A stretch of 64,000 nucleotides of DNA from Marinomonas ostreistagni (GCF_016888445.1 NZ_JAFEKF010000001.1:62001-126000), one strand, 5' to 3'; positions 1-9,351 are shown, numbered from the stretch's first letter. A program made the numbers and translations. The notes: generated by a model from the letters alone, not told the origin.

Positions 1-262
1 TTTAGCGTCTGAGACCTACAAGGTATTTGAACAGATTCTGGATTCGGTACTAACCATCAAAGACATGATGATCCAAATCAGTGCGTCAGCAGAAGAGCAG
101 CATCTCGTCGCCGAGGAAGTGAATAACAACGTACTTGTGATTCACGATGGTGCAAACGATGCCAACAACTTATCTTCGCAAGTTTCGCAAACGGCTGCTT
201 CCTTAAATGAGCTGGCCAACGAACTGCAAGACATGGTGAGCCGCTTCAAGTCCAGTCGTTAG
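1..262 (+). CDS. Methyl-accepting chemotaxis protein, C-terminal fragment
   Basis: The window opens inside this gene; the reading frame runs from base 2 to the TAG at 260-262. The visible ~86 residues are the last helix of a chemoreceptor signalling domain. They contain the typical ISASAEEQ...VAEEVNNNV stretch near the methylation helix and end in LQDMVSRFKSS. The upstream sensor, membrane and hairpin-tip parts lie outside the window, so the ligand cannot be inferred. There is no CheR-binding pentapeptide (NWETF-type) at the C-terminus. The family assignment is firm because the end region is conserved; which receptor it is remains unknown. Confidence 0.85.
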   Translation, partial: LASETYKVFEQILDSVLTIKDMMIQISASAEEQHLVAEEVNNNVLVIHDGANDANNLSSQVSQTAASLNELANELQDMVSRFKSSR

Positions 263-303
263 ACCAGATATTGTTAAGTAGTCGCTAGATAGCAAAACAT
301 CTT

Positions 304-337
304 AAAGCCCTTAGTATCTCACTAAGGGCTTTTTTTT
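304..337 (+). terminator. Intrinsic terminator after chemoreceptor
   Basis: A perfect 12-bp stem (AAAGCCCTTAGT / ACTAAGGGCTTT) with a 5-base loop is followed by a run of T. It closes the chemoreceptor transcription unit. Confidence 0.9.
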
Positions 338-411
338 ATCAGTCGATGTTATCTGTAGGTGCCTTGGTATAGTATTTGTTCAATTGATGCGCAGGTTAAT
401 AGGAGCGAGCG

Positions 412-1185
412 GTGTTAAAGGGGGATCGTATGACACTTAAGTCGGTCAAAACATGTGTAAGCATTGGGCTTATGACCCTATTTTCAGGCGTCAGCCACGC
501 CGCTGCTGATTTGACGTTGTACGTTGTGGATTATCCACCTCATATCTTTGCCGCGGACAAGGATAATGTCTCCGGTTTAGATGTAGAGGTAGTTAAACAA
601 GCGTTTGCAGTCATGGGTGTGAGTGTAGATACGCAGGTTATGCCCTGGAATCGTATTGTAAAACTAATGCAGCATGGTCAAATCGCTGGCACGATTGCTT
701 GCTCAAGACGTGATTACCGAGAGCAGTATATGCTGTTTAGTGACCCGATCTCTTATGTCGAACCTATTGCTTTAAGCAAACAGTCATTAGAGGTCGGCGA
801 GTTTAAGGATTTGCAAGCACTCAAGAACTTTCGCGTGACGACCGTAGAAGGTTGGGGCATGCAAACACAATTGGTACAAGCCAAAATTCCGCATCGTACA
901 GCGCCAGATATCGAAAGTGCTATTCGTGCGGTACAGTTCCGCGATGTCGATATCTTATATATGGCCCGCTATCCCGCGCTTTACTATGCCAAACAGATGC
1001 AACTTGGACAGGAGGTAAAAGTGACGTCTTTCCAGCAAGATAACGCGTTGGCATTGCATCTATGCTTGAGTAAAGATTACCCCGGTGCCAAGTCACTAAA
1101 AGAGACATTCAACCAAGGGCTGCGTGCAATCAAGCGGCAGGGTGATTACAATGACCTGCTTGATCAATATTTGTCCATGCAGTAA
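412..1185 (+). CDS. Periplasmic substrate-binding protein, family 3
   Basis: This is a 257-residue exported protein of the SBP_bac_3 (PF00497) type, which usually binds amino acids or related small polar ligands. A signal peptide is visible (residues ~7-31, hydrophobic core, cleavage near SHAAA), then DLTLYVVDYPPHIF, the LDVEVVKQAF segment and MPWNRIVKLMQ, typical of this fold. The GTG at 412 has AGGAG 6-7 bases upstream; the ATG at 430 also has a purine-rich site and gives a more compact signal peptide, so the start is uncertain. No permease or ATPase genes follow. Instead a GGDEF-EAL gene starts 17 bases downstream, so the protein may act as a sensory subunit rather than in transport. Confidence 0.85.
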   Translation: MLKGDRMTLKSVKTCVSIGLMTLFSGVSHAAADLTLYVVDYPPHIFAADKDNVSGLDVEVVKQAFAVMGVSVDTQVMPWNRIVKLMQHGQIAGTIACSRRDYREQYMLFSDPISYVEPIALSKQSLEVGEFKDLQALKNFRVTTVEGWGMQTQLVQAKIPHRTAPDIESAIRAVQFRDVDILYMARYPALYYAKQMQLGQEVKVTSFQQDNALALHLCLSKDYPGAKSLKETFNQGLRAIKRQGDYNDLLDQYLSMQ

Positions 1186-1202
1186 AAAAGGATGTTTTAC
1201 CG

Positions 1203-3239
1203 GTGAAGTTAGGTCATAGGATTGCCTATAAACAAGCTAAGATTATATTGCTCTCTGCCTTTTTATTGGGGGGCTTATCCGCTCTAGTGCAACTGTCCAT
1301 CGACCTTAAATTGGTACGCGCCAATTTTGTCAGTGACATAGAGCGCTCAGTTAATGTTTATGTCCCAAGTTTGCAAGGGGCTATCTATAATCTTGATAGC
1401 GAACAAGTCCAGAGCATTGCTAAGGCACTCACTAAAGACCCGTTATTTTTGTCGGTCACTGTCTATGACGACTTCGGTGATCGCATGAGTGTCATGCGGC
1501 GCGATACTAAGGAGCAAGCATCGATTTTCGACAGTCTTGGTTTTGCTGCACTCAACCTGCCTGAAATCTACGAATACCCGATTGAAATCCGCTCTGGGCT
1601 CAATCATTCATCTGCTCGCTTAGTTCTGCAATTAGATGCACGTTATATGTCCCATGGGTTAGTCCAGCGAGCCTTGACGCTTATTTGGCTAGGACTGATT
1701 TCAACGCTGTTACTAAGCATTGTCTTATTCGCTATTTTTTATCGTGTGCTTTCTAAGCCTATTCAGCATATTGCCCGCTGGGTAGAGAGCTTGGACCAGC
1801 AACAAGGGGCTCTGGTATTACCCTACAGTAAGCAAGACGAGCTAGGGTTGTTGACCCGCAATGTAGCAGATATCTGGCGCAAAAAAGACGTCGCCAATCA
1901 GCAAGTACGCAGTCTGGCATACTATGATCCACTGACGGAGCTGGTAAACCGACGCATGTTTATCGAGCGGTTAGAGGCCACCCTAGAGCAACAATCTGCG
2001 TCACAATCGATCGGCGCGGTCATGTATTTGGATGTCGATCGCTTCAAAAGCATCAATGACTCGTTGGGACATGGTATTGGTGATCAATTATTGATCATTA
2101 TCGCTGCCCGACTGCGCCAAGTATTACCTGACTTTGTCACTCTGGCACGTTTTGGTGGTGATGAGTTTGTGGTTTTGATCCCAGATTTAAGTCATGACTT
2201 AGAGCTGGCTACGCAGGCCGCCACCGCACTAGCGGCGCAGCTGATTGAAGCAGTCGCTGAACCGATTAAAATCGAACGTAATCTGATTCACTGTTCGACC
2301 AGTATGGGCATTACGACCTTCCCACAGCAACCAGACAGCAGTAGTGACGTTTTGCGTCGCGCCGATACTGCTTTGTACCGTGTCAAAGCGGAAGGACGTA
2401 ATGGATATCAGCTGTACGATGATACCATGCAGCAGCAAACGCAAGAGCGCTGGCAAATAGAAGAAGCGTTGCATGAGGCGATTGCGAAAGAGCAGCTAGA
2501 GCTTTGGTGGCAGCCTCAGGTATCGACACGCAATGATATTACTGGGGCTGAAGTGTTATTACGCTGGCGCCACCCGCAAAAAGGTATGATTCCACCGGAC
2601 GAGTTTATCAGTATTGCCGAAGAGTCTGGGCAAATTCATCATATTGAAGAATGGGTGATTGAAGCGTCGTTAAAGCAACTCGAACAGTGGTTGGCAGCAG
2701 GACTACCGGCCACGTTCAAACACTTGGCGATAAATATCAGCCCTGCGCACTTTATGCAGGCGGATTTTGTACAGCGTATCTTGCCTATTATTGAGCGCTA
2801 TAATATTGCCGGCGTGAAGCTTGAATTTGAGATCACAGAAAATCTATTGATTGATAATTTTCATCAAGCGTCCAGTACCATGGCGACGCTTCAGCAACAC
2901 CATATTTCCTTTGCCATTGATGATTTTGGTACTGGGTATTCATCGTTGCGCTATTTAAATCAGCTACCGCTGAATATTCTCAAAATTGATCGCTCTTTTA
3001 TTCAGCGTATGGAAGACAGCGCCGCGGAGTTGGCCATTGTCGATGTGATTTTGCTGACCGCCAAAAAGTTGGGGTTGGAGGTGATTGCTGAGGGAGTGGA
3101 AACTGCCCATCAGCAGCAGTTATTAGAGGCCAGAGGCTGCCAGCTTTACCAAGGTTTCTACTTTGCTAAGCCGCAACATCACGAAGACTTTTATCGCTTG
3201 TTGACTCGGCAAAATGGTCGTTTAGAGCCTGAGCAATAG
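1203..3239 (+). CDS. Membrane GGDEF-EAL c-di-GMP enzyme
   Basis: A 678-residue inner-membrane protein that makes or breaks cyclic di-GMP. Order: an N-terminal membrane helix (~10-35), a periplasmic sensor region to ~150, a second helix (~152-180), a HAMP linker, GGDEF (RFGGDEF at ~316-322, catalytic motif intact) and EAL (EVLLRW at ~450, where the usual EAL is EVL; DDFGTGYSSL near 573; late EGVE). The phosphodiesterase site looks largely intact apart from the EAL-to-EVL change, so which activity dominates cannot be read from sequence. The start is GTG at 1203, 17 bases after the binding-protein gene, so they are probably co-transcribed. This pairing recalls NspS-MbaA of Vibrio cholerae, where a periplasmic binding protein controls a GGDEF-EAL enzyme; the analogy is inference. 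Confidence 0.92.
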   Translation: MKLGHRIAYKQAKIILLSAFLLGGLSALVQLSIDLKLVRANFVSDIERSVNVYVPSLQGAIYNLDSEQVQSIAKALTKDPLFLSVTVYDDFGDRMSVMRRDTKEQASIFDSLGFAALNLPEIYEYPIEIRSGLNHSSARLVLQLDARYMSHGLVQRALTLIWLGLISTLLLSIVLFAIFYRVLSKPIQHIARWVESLDQQQGALVLPYSKQDELGLLTRNVADIWRKKDVANQQVRSLAYYDPLTELVNRRMFIERLEATLEQQSASQSIGAVMYLDVDRFKSINDSLGHGIGDQLLIIIAARLRQVLPDFVTLARFGGDEFVVLIPDLSHDLELATQAATALAAQLIEAVAEPIKIERNLIHCSTSMGITTFPQQPDSSSDVLRRADTALYRVKAEGRNGYQLYDDTMQQQTQERWQIEEALHEAIAKEQLELWWQPQVSTRNDITGAEVLLRWRHPQKGMIPPDEFISIAEESGQIHHIEEWVIEASLKQLEQWLAAGLPATFKHLAINISPAHFMQADFVQRILPIIERYNIAGVKLEFEITENLLIDNFHQASSTMATLQQHHISFAIDDFGTGYSSLRYLNQLPLNILKIDRSFIQRMEDSAAELAIVDVILLTAKKLGLEVIAEGVETAHQQQLLEARGCQLYQGFYFAKPQHHEDFYRLLTRQNGRLEPEQ

Positions 3240-3265
3240 CGGCTCTAAACGACTCTACCTTGGAC

Positions 3266-3907
3266 TTAACTTAGTCGTGCATTGACCTTAGTTAGTAACG
3301 ATCTGATCTCTTTTTGGCGACCTTGGTCGGCCAATGGCCTGTCAGGGCGTGGAGCGGCTTGTTGCGCTTTGAGTAAATACGCTTTTGCCGCAGCATACTG
3401 TTTATCGTCATAGAGAAACTCGGCATAGAAGTAATTGCTATCGATGCCATCGGGATTGATCTCTAGCGCTTGTTTGAGCAGCTTTTCTGACTTTTTATCG
3501 CTACCAAAGCCGATCGGCCAAGCCGGTACCTTGTGATATAACACTCCTAAGCTTGTGTAAGCAGAGCCGTTAAGGGCATTAGCGTTTACTTCCATGGCTT
3601 GTTCAAAGCTCTGACGTGCCTCTTTAGCCAGAGACAGTGCGCCTAAGCCGCCTTTAGCGCCAGCGGTACTGGACTGAATGATACCTTGCCAAATCAAGTA
3701 GTTGGCGTCATTAGGGTGTTGTTGCACTGCTTCTTGTGCCTTAGCTAACAGTTGTATGAAGGCGTCTTCTTGCTGCTGCTCGGTCATTCTGTATTGAATT
3801 TCAGCCCAGTTACGCTGCAATACGTTAAGTGGCGTTTGCAAGGATTCTGCCCAGCTGGTGGCAGGAATACTGATGGCTAATAGCACTGTGCCAATCAAAG
3901 TTTTCAT
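3266..3907 (-). CDS. Exported TPR-repeat protein
   Basis: A 213-residue protein with a signal peptide (MKTLIGTVLLAISIPATSWAES) and at least two or three tetratricopeptide-like helical pairs (LAKAQEAVQQHPNDANYLIWQ; SFEQAMEVNANALNGSAYTS; LLKQALEINPDGIDSNYFYA). It is predicted to be periplasmic and to act as a protein-interaction scaffold, with no catalytic motif visible. The start has GAGGAG 8 bases upstream and overlaps the end of the SDR gene by 4 bases (ATGA type), so it is translated from the same mRNA as the four upstream genes. Its link to a lipid-like enzymatic operon suggests a role at the envelope, but no function is claimed. Confidence 0.8.
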   Translation of the reverse strand: MKTLIGTVLLAISIPATSWAESLQTPLNVLQRNWAEIQYRMTEQQQEDAFIQLLAKAQEAVQQHPNDANYLIWQGIIQSSTAGAKGGLGALSLAKEARQSFEQAMEVNANALNGSAYTSLGVLYHKVPAWPIGFGSDKKSEKLLKQALEINPDGIDSNYFYAEFLYDDKQYAAAKAYLLKAQQAAPRPDRPLADQGRQKEIRSLLTKVNARLS

Positions 3908-4713
3908 AGTTTGTTCTCCTCGCCAAGTGGGCGGCTACTGTAATGTTTGATGAGATTGAGTTTGGATTTTAATGCTCGGTCAATAAGACTGGGCATTAGG
4001 CTGTTGAGTAGTACGAATAGGCGTTCAGGAAAGCCGATGAAAGTACGCGCCCGTTGTGCATGTAACTGTTTTAGCAAGGCTTGCGCGACTTTCTCTGGGG
4101 TATCAACGGCGTTACCTAAGTGTTGATTCATGGCCATAGCGGCATCACTGTTGATCGAGGTTTGGGTCGCGCGGGGCGCTAGGTACAGTACTTTGATAGA
4201 CGTATCAGCGAGCTCGCGACGTAGGGCCTCGGTAAAGCCGCGCAAACCAAATTTACTGGCGCAATAGCTGGTTTGAGCGGCGAAGCCGATACTGCCAAAA
4301 GTGGAGCCGACATTGACAATCGTACTGCTTGGCTGACGTTCAAGTAGCGGCAATAATCCCTGGGTGATCAGCATGGGGGCAATCAAATTTGTCTGCATGA
4401 TGCTTTGTAGCAAGGCTTCCTCAGTCTCTTCCAGTAGTGACAGATGGCTAATACCTGCGTTGTTAATCAGCATTGAGAGCTCGCCTAAAAGATAAGCTCT
4501 ACGGATCAGTTGTTGACGCCCAGTGGCCGTTGCCAGATCGGCTACGATGATTTCATGTTGCCCAGGTAATTGGGCCCGAAGCTGTTCTAAGCCAGCCTCG
4601 TTACGGCCTTGTAATAAGAGCTTAATGCCTTCATTGGCAAGCGCTTTGGCAATGGCTTGGCCAATGCCCCCCGTGGCGCCTGTTAGCAGACAATAGGATT
4701 GAACTGAGCTCAT
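3904..4713 (-). CDS. Short-chain dehydrogenase/reductase
   Basis: A classical SDR of 269 residues when started at the ATG at 4713, which has GGAGG 5 bases upstream; an in-frame start at 4755 would overlap the preceding gene and is less likely. The Rossmann motif TGATGGIG is at residues 11-18, NNAG at 84-87, and the catalytic Ser137, Tyr150 and Lys154 are all present (YCASK). It should reduce a carbonyl or oxidise an alcohol using NAD(P). The C-terminal part contains a basic, hydrophobic tail that may associate with membrane. It is the fourth gene of the five-gene operon, so its substrate is probably the product of the ligase and the diiron protein upstream. The substrate is unknown. Confidence 0.88.
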   Translation of the reverse strand: MSSVQSYCLLTGATGGIGQAIAKALANEGIKLLLQGRNEAGLEQLRAQLPGQHEIIVADLATATGRQQLIRRAYLLGELSMLINNAGISHLSLLEETEEALLQSIMQTNLIAPMLITQGLLPLLERQPSSTIVNVGSTFGSIGFAAQTSYCASKFGLRGFTEALRRELADTSIKVLYLAPRATQTSINSDAAMAMNQHLGNAVDTPEKVAQALLKQLHAQRARTFIGFPERLFVLLNSLMPSLIDRALKSKLNLIKHYSSRPLGEENKL

Positions 4714-4727
4714 GGGATGCCTCCGCG

Positions 4728-5396
4728 TTAGGCGACTTGTGCGCTTGGAGCGCATTCAAGTTGACGAAAGATATTGGCGTATAAGGTAAAGAACACTTTG
4801 GCGCTGTGAACGATCAGATCTTGCTCTTGCGGATCCGTGATTTTGTTCATCAGGTTTTCAAAAAATACAATGTGTTCTTGGTCTAGGGCGCCATGAGAGC
4901 GCAGGTAGCTAAAGGCTGTGCTAGGCAGCTGAAGCTTGTCTTGAATATGTTGCGCTGCTTGATCGGCCAGCGCTGTACTCGTGCCCTCTAACACAAACAC
5001 CATGCCGAAAAAGCCTAATGGATTGATACGCTGAACCATATCGTAGGCATAAGCCACCATGAGTTCAGTGGCGAGTGCAGGCTGGCTCTTGCGTACGGCT
5101 TCTTTGTCGTAACCGCAGGCAGCAATATCGTTTAGGATCCATTCTTGGTGTCCCATTTCTTCTTCGATGTATTCGCCGACGGCTTCTCGAAGCCACTCTT
5201 TGTCTTCACTTAGACGGCCACCGACGCTCATTAGTAACGGTACAGTGTGTTTGACGTGATGATAGGCTTGGCTTAAAAAGTCGACGTATTCTTGGCGTTC
5301 GATGGCGCCATTGAAGCAGCGCTCAATGATTGGGCTTGAAACAAGGTATTGGCGTTCTGCTTGGGTTTCATTTTGTAGGCGTTGGTATAAAGACAT
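4728..5396 (-). CDS. Haem-oxygenase-like diiron protein (TenA/PqqC-like fold)
   Basis: A 222-residue all-helical protein of the haem-oxygenase-like diiron oxidase group (PF14518-like), often annotated as TenA or iron-containing redox enzyme. Likely metal ligands are visible: the EEEMGH segment (Glu79/80, His83), Glu137 in VLEG, and His168, Asp172 and His175 in SHGALDQEH. Characterised relatives (for example UndA, which converts fatty acids to terminal alkenes) carry out oxygen-dependent chemistry on acyl or amino substrates; whether this one does so is inference. It starts with ATG preceded by AGGAG and lies 12 bases after an acyl ligase gene and 14 bases before an SDR gene. A thiaminase-type TenA role is less likely because the neighbours have nothing to do with thiamin. 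Confidence 0.8.
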   Translation of the reverse strand: MSLYQRLQNETQAERQYLVSSPIIERCFNGAIERQEYVDFLSQAYHHVKHTVPLLMSVGGRLSEDKEWLREAVGEYIEEEMGHQEWILNDIAACGYDKEAVRKSQPALATELMVAYAYDMVQRINPLGFFGMVFVLEGTSTALADQAAQHIQDKLQLPSTAFSYLRSHGALDQEHIVFFENLMNKITDPQEQDLIVHSAKVFFTLYANIFRQLECAPSAQVA

Positions 5397-5408
5397 AATC
5401 TGTTGCTC

Positions 5409-6866
5409 CTAAGCTTGCTGACAAATGGCAGGCTGATAAAGTGATTCGATAGCGCTTTGGTAGTGCGCTAAGATGTTGTTGCGAATAAGTTTTCCGGTTT
5501 GAGTAATGGCACCAGGCAGTTGTTCAAAGGGCGTCTTGGCAACCAGATAATGGTGCAACTGCGCATAATCCGGTAAATGTTGATTGAGCTTGGTAAGGAC
5601 GTGCTCGATGGTGTCGGTTGCTAAAGTTGGTTGATGTGGTACGAGGATGACGCCACAGCTAGGCAACGCGTCGCCAAACACTAAGACATGACGAAACAGC
5701 TGGGTCGCCAAGAGCTCAGCTTCAATCCATTCTGGCGAAAGGTTGCGACCAAACGAATTGATAATGATGTTCTTCTGACGACCTGTAATGCTAAGCCAAT
5801 CCCCCTCGAGCGAGGCTAAATCGCCTGTTGCAAACGAGGTTGGATAAAAGCTCTCAGGCTGATTTAGATACCCTAAAAATACGTTACCAGAGATGATTAG
5901 CTGCTGGTTCTCAACCCTAAGCTGATTATGTGGCAAGACCTTACCGACACACTCTAAATGCGTTGCTTTGGGCGTATTTAACGCAACCACTGAAGCGCAT
6001 TCTGACAAGCCATAGCCTTGGTAAACAGGTAAGCCAAACTCATGAGCGGCGCTGAGCAATTGTGCTGATACTTTGCCACCGCCGACGGCAATAAACGTCA
6101 ATGAGGTGGGGGCTTGCCAGCCTTTAGCGCACGCTGCAACCAGTACAGAAAGTAATTCTGGTACTAGAATTAAGGTGCTTGGTTGCTGGACTTGAATCAG
6201 TTGCAACAAGGCGCTTGGGTCCACCAGTCGGCTGCCGGAAAAGCCGCGTTCGCTGGCGCTGGCAAGATAAACACAACCGCCACGTAGTAAGGGCGCATAA
6301 ATTCCTGCGATGTTTTCCAGCAAGGTCGCCAAAGGCAATAGGCATAAATGCTTAGGGGCATCTAACGCCACCGCATCCGCCAAAGAGCGGGCCACAGTGA
6401 GTTGATTGTCATTGCTTAAGCAAACGCCTTTTGGTGTGCCTGTGGTGCCAGAAGTAAAGGTGATTTTATGTGTCCCATGGGGGATCTGTGGCGTTCTCTT
6501 AGGGTAATGTGTTTGTGCACTGATACCGTTGAAGGGGGTAGGTCGTGTGTTGACATAGTCCTCGGGGGCCAGGCTTTGGTCCATTAATAGTACTTCAACA
6601 GCGCTGCTTGCTAAGGTGTGTTGGCGCTGCTCGACGCTAAAGAAAGCCGGTACTGGAATGCAGCAGATAGAGAGTGATTGGCAGGCCAAATCAAACAGCA
6701 CCCACTCAACTTGGTTATCCATGCACAAGGCGACACGCTCAACTTGAAGGCTGGCGAGCCAATCACGGCGTGCGGCCACCGCTTCGGCCAGTTGCTTATA
6801 GGTCAACGATTGATGTTGATCAATAAGAGCGATACGAGCTGACCACGTAGAAGATTCAAACCACAT
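5409..6866 (-). CDS. AMP-forming acyl-CoA synthetase/ligase
   Basis: A 485-residue member of the ANL (AMP-binding, PF00501) superfamily, which activates a carboxylic acid as acyl-AMP and usually passes it to CoA or a carrier thiol. The P-loop TSGTTGTPKG lies at ~138-147, YGLSE at 285-289, TGD at 347-349, the hinge GRQKN at ~362-366 and the catalytic lysine in QTGK at 459. It is short compared with long-chain acyl-CoA synthetases (~550 residues), mainly in the C-terminal domain. Its ATG overlaps the stop of the upstream thermostable-hemolysin-family gene by one base, and AAGGAG precedes it, so translational coupling is likely. The acid substrate cannot be read from sequence; operon context suggests an acyl chain or small carboxylate. 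Confidence 0.88.
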   Translation of the reverse strand: MWFESSTWSARIALIDQHQSLTYKQLAEAVAARRDWLASLQVERVALCMDNQVEWVLFDLACQSLSICCIPVPAFFSVEQRQHTLASSAVEVLLMDQSLAPEDYVNTRPTPFNGISAQTHYPKRTPQIPHGTHKITFTSGTTGTPKGVCLSNDNQLTVARSLADAVALDAPKHLCLLPLATLLENIAGIYAPLLRGGCVYLASASERGFSGSRLVDPSALLQLIQVQQPSTLILVPELLSVLVAACAKGWQAPTSLTFIAVGGGKVSAQLLSAAHEFGLPVYQGYGLSECASVVALNTPKATHLECVGKVLPHNQLRVENQQLIISGNVFLGYLNQPESFYPTSFATGDLASLEGDWLSITGRQKNIIINSFGRNLSPEWIEAELLATQLFRHVLVFGDALPSCGVILVPHQPTLATDTIEHVLTKLNQHLPDYAQLHHYLVAKTPFEQLPGAITQTGKLIRNNILAHYQSAIESLYQPAICQQA

Positions 6867-7552
6867 TATAGGCTCCTTAGCTGTGGTAGCAGTGTTTGCG
6901 CATGGCTTTGAGCGAGTGCCAGCACGTCGTGTAAAAGGCTTTGTTGGAAAGCCACTTTGATAGAGTCTTCGATATCAAGCGCCATGACCTGCGGCTGATG
7001 TTGGTAGTAGGTGCCCCATTCGCTGGCCTGAGTGACCAGCTTTTGCGCAGAAGCTTCCCCTAAATAAACCATTGAAAAGCCCAGATGGCTCAGTAAGTCA
7101 CGTACCTTTTGCGTGCCTGCAAAAATTAACTGACGCACATTGGTTAAATACAAACCGATGACGACTGTCATGATCAGAGGCAAGGTAAAGCGATGACTAA
7201 GAGAGTAGAGATTGCCCATTTCAGCAATTTGATGGCGTTCACAATGAACTCCATGCTTGGCCAAGACAGCGTTTATGTCATGGCTGAGATATTGTTCGAT
7301 AAATAAAGGAGAGGTCGCTCTTCGCACCCCGACAGCAGCACGCAATTGCTTACTTTTAATGCCCAGTAACAAGGGCAGATAAGTCTCTACGTTGGCGTCA
7401 TAGCAACGTGCAAAGCCGCTATGAATGAATTGTTCAAGCGTGTCGCGTGCTGAACTGTTTTCCTGTGCCATGACAAACTCAAACGCTTGTGTGGGGCCTT
7501 TTAATCGATTGGCTTTGATCGCGGGTAAGGTAACCACAGGTGACTGTTGCAT
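6866..7552 (-). CDS. Thermostable-hemolysin-family protein (GNAT-like)
   Basis: The protein resembles the thermostable hemolysin family (PF12261) of Vibrio: the segments FIHSGFARCYDANVETYLPLL, SPLFIEQYLS, IAEMGNLYS and HRFTLPL are family hallmarks. The ATG at 7552 (228 residues) is preferred because AAAGGAG lies 6 bases upstream; an ATG at 7573 has no ribosome site. There is no signal peptide, and the family's predicted fold resembles GNAT/LuxI-type acyltransferases, so a cytoplasmic acyl-transfer role is at least as likely as haemolysis (inference). It is the first gene of a five-gene operon and is coupled by a one-base overlap to the acyl ligase. The family name comes from activity seen with a Vibrio homologue and should not be read as proof of a toxin. 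Confidence 0.78.
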   Translation of the reverse strand: MQQSPVVTLPAIKANRLKGPTQAFEFVMAQENSSARDTLEQFIHSGFARCYDANVETYLPLLLGIKSKQLRAAVGVRRATSPLFIEQYLSHDINAVLAKHGVHCERHQIAEMGNLYSLSHRFTLPLIMTVVIGLYLTNVRQLIFAGTQKVRDLLSHLGFSMVYLGEASAQKLVTQASEWGTYYQHQPQVMALDIEDSIKVAFQQSLLHDVLALAQSHAQTLLPQLRSL

Positions 7553-7752
7553 GATCTGCTCCTTTATATTCATAGGATCAGACTAGAACGCGAACCTTAT
7601 GGAAATCTTAAGGCTGCTTAGGTGGGCTAAAAGGATGTGAAAAGTTTTGTAATTTAGGCGTCGACCATGGACATTTCCTATACAGCCTTTATAGTACGCC
7701 CATCGTTTCATTGAGCACATTTTTGTGCCTTCTCAACTATTGGATTTCCCCC

Positions 7753-9342
7753 ATGATCGTAGCTTCTAACGTTACCATGCAGTTTGGTAGCAAACCTCTT
7801 TTTGAAAATATCTCCGTCAAATTTGGCGATGGCAATCGCTATGGTCTGATTGGTGCCAACGGCTGTGGTAAGTCGACCTTGATGAAAATTTTGGACGGCA
7901 GTTTAACGCCAACCTCTGGTAACGTTTCAGTAACGCCAAACCAACGTGTGGGTAAACTAAACCAAGACCAGTTTGCGTTTGAAGAGTACAGCGTCATCGA
8001 TGCCGTGATCATGGGCTACAAAGAGCTGTGGGAAGTAAAAAAAGAGCGTGATCGTATTTACAGCTTGCCAGAAATGAGCGAAGACGATGGCATCAAAGTC
8101 GCTGAGCTTGAAGGTGAATTTGCTGAAATGGACGGTTACAGCGCCGACAGCAAGGCGGGTGAAATCCTATTGGGTGCAGGTATTGCAGAGTCTTACCATT
8201 ACGGCCCTATGAGTGAGGTGCCGCCAGGTCTTAAGCTGCGTGTGTTGCTGGCACAAGCGCTGTTTTCTAACCCAGATATTTTGTTGCTGGACGAGCCAAC
8301 CAACAACTTGGATATCGACTCGATCCGTTGGCTTGAAGATTTGTTGAACCAATACGATTCAACCATGATCATCATTTCCCACGATCGTCACTTCCTAAAC
8401 TCGGTCTGTACGCATATGGCAGATATCGACTATGGGGAATTGCGCGTTTATCCAGGCAACTACGATAACTTTATGCTGGCATCGGCTCAAGCACGCGAAT
8501 CCATGATGGCGTCGAATGCGAAAAAGTCGGCACAGATTGCTGAGTTGAAGCAGTTTGTCGCACGTTTCTCTGCCAATGCTTCGAAAGCAAAACAGGCCAC
8601 CTCACGTGCACGCCAGTTAGAAAAAATTGAGCTGGATGACATCAAACCTTCGAGCCGTCAGAACCCATTTATTCGCTTTAATCAAACCAAAAAACTGCAT
8701 CGTCAGGCGTTGATCCTAGAGCAAGTGGGCCACGGTTTTGATGACGGTAAGTTATTTAGCGATGCGAGTCTGATTCTGGAAGCGGGCGCGCGTCTTGCTG
8801 TATTAGGTGAAAACGGTGTCGGTAAAACTACCTTCCTACGTTGCTTAGTCGGAGAGCTGGAAGCCCAAGAAGGGGTAATCAAGTGGTCAGAAAATGCAAG
8901 CTTAGGCTACTGTCCGCAAGACAGCAATGATCTGTTCGATAACGATCTGAATTTGTTCGATTGGATGACGCAATGGCGTAAAGATGGCGACGATGACCAA
9001 TCAGTGCGTGCGGCATTGGGTCGTATGCTGTTCTCAGCGGATGATTTTAAAAAGAAAGCCAAAGTGTGTTCTGGTGGTGAAAAGAACCGCCTCATCTTCG
9101 GTAAGCTGATCATGCAAGAAACGAACGTCTTGATTATGGATGAGCCGACTAACCACTTGGATATGGAGTCGATTGAATCGTTAAACATGGCGCTTGAAAT
9201 GTACCCAGGTACATTGATTTTCGTGAGTCACGATCGCGAGTTTGTATCATCGCTGGCGACTGAAATCTTGCATATTAAGAATCGTAAAGTGGAACATTTC
9301 CAAGGTACTTACGACGAGTTCTTAGCGTCGCGCGAACTTTAA
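7753..9342 (+). CDS. ybiT: ABC-F ATPase YbiT
   Basis: A 529-residue soluble ABC-F protein with two nucleotide-binding domains. It closely follows E. coli YbiT from its start ([20 protein letters not shown]) to its end. Walker A motifs are GANGCGKST and GENGVGKTT; Walker B motifs are [11 protein letters not shown] and [11 protein letters not shown]; the inter-domain linker carries the basic SRARQLEK stretch. ABC-F proteins bind the ribosomal E site and act on translation rather than transport. The ATG at 7753 is chosen because it matches the family start; an earlier in-frame codon at 7711 would add 14 unmatched residues. It is a single-gene unit followed by a hairpin. Confidence 0.95.
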   Translation: MIVASNVTMQFGSKPLFENISVKFGDGNRYGLIGANGCGKSTLMKILDGSLTPTSGNVSVTPNQRVGKLNQDQFAFEEYSVIDAVIMGYKELWEVKKERDRIYSLPEMSEDDGIKVAELEGEFAEMDGYSADSKAGEILLGAGIAESYHYGPMSEVPPGLKLRVLLAQALFSNPDILLLDEPTNNLDIDSIRWLEDLLNQYDSTMIIISHDRHFLNSVCTHMADIDYGELRVYPGNYDNFMLASAQARESMMASNAKKSAQIAELKQFVARFSANASKAKQATSRARQLEKIELDDIKPSSRQNPFIRFNQTKKLHRQALILEQVGHGFDDGKLFSDASLILEAGARLAVLGENGVGKTTFLRCLVGELEAQEGVIKWSENASLGYCPQDSNDLFDNDLNLFDWMTQWRKDGDDDQSVRAALGRMLFSADDFKKKAKVCSGGEKNRLIFGKLIMQETNVLIMDEPTNHLDMESIESLNMALEMYPGTLIFVSHDREFVSSLATEILHIKNRKVEHFQGTYDEFLASREL

Positions 9343-9351
9343 AAAGTACTT

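Noticed and set aside
6866..7552. Calling the hemolysin-family gene a secreted toxin
   Set aside because: There is no signal peptide or secretion gene, and the operon is metabolic; the family name alone is not evidence of haemolysis.
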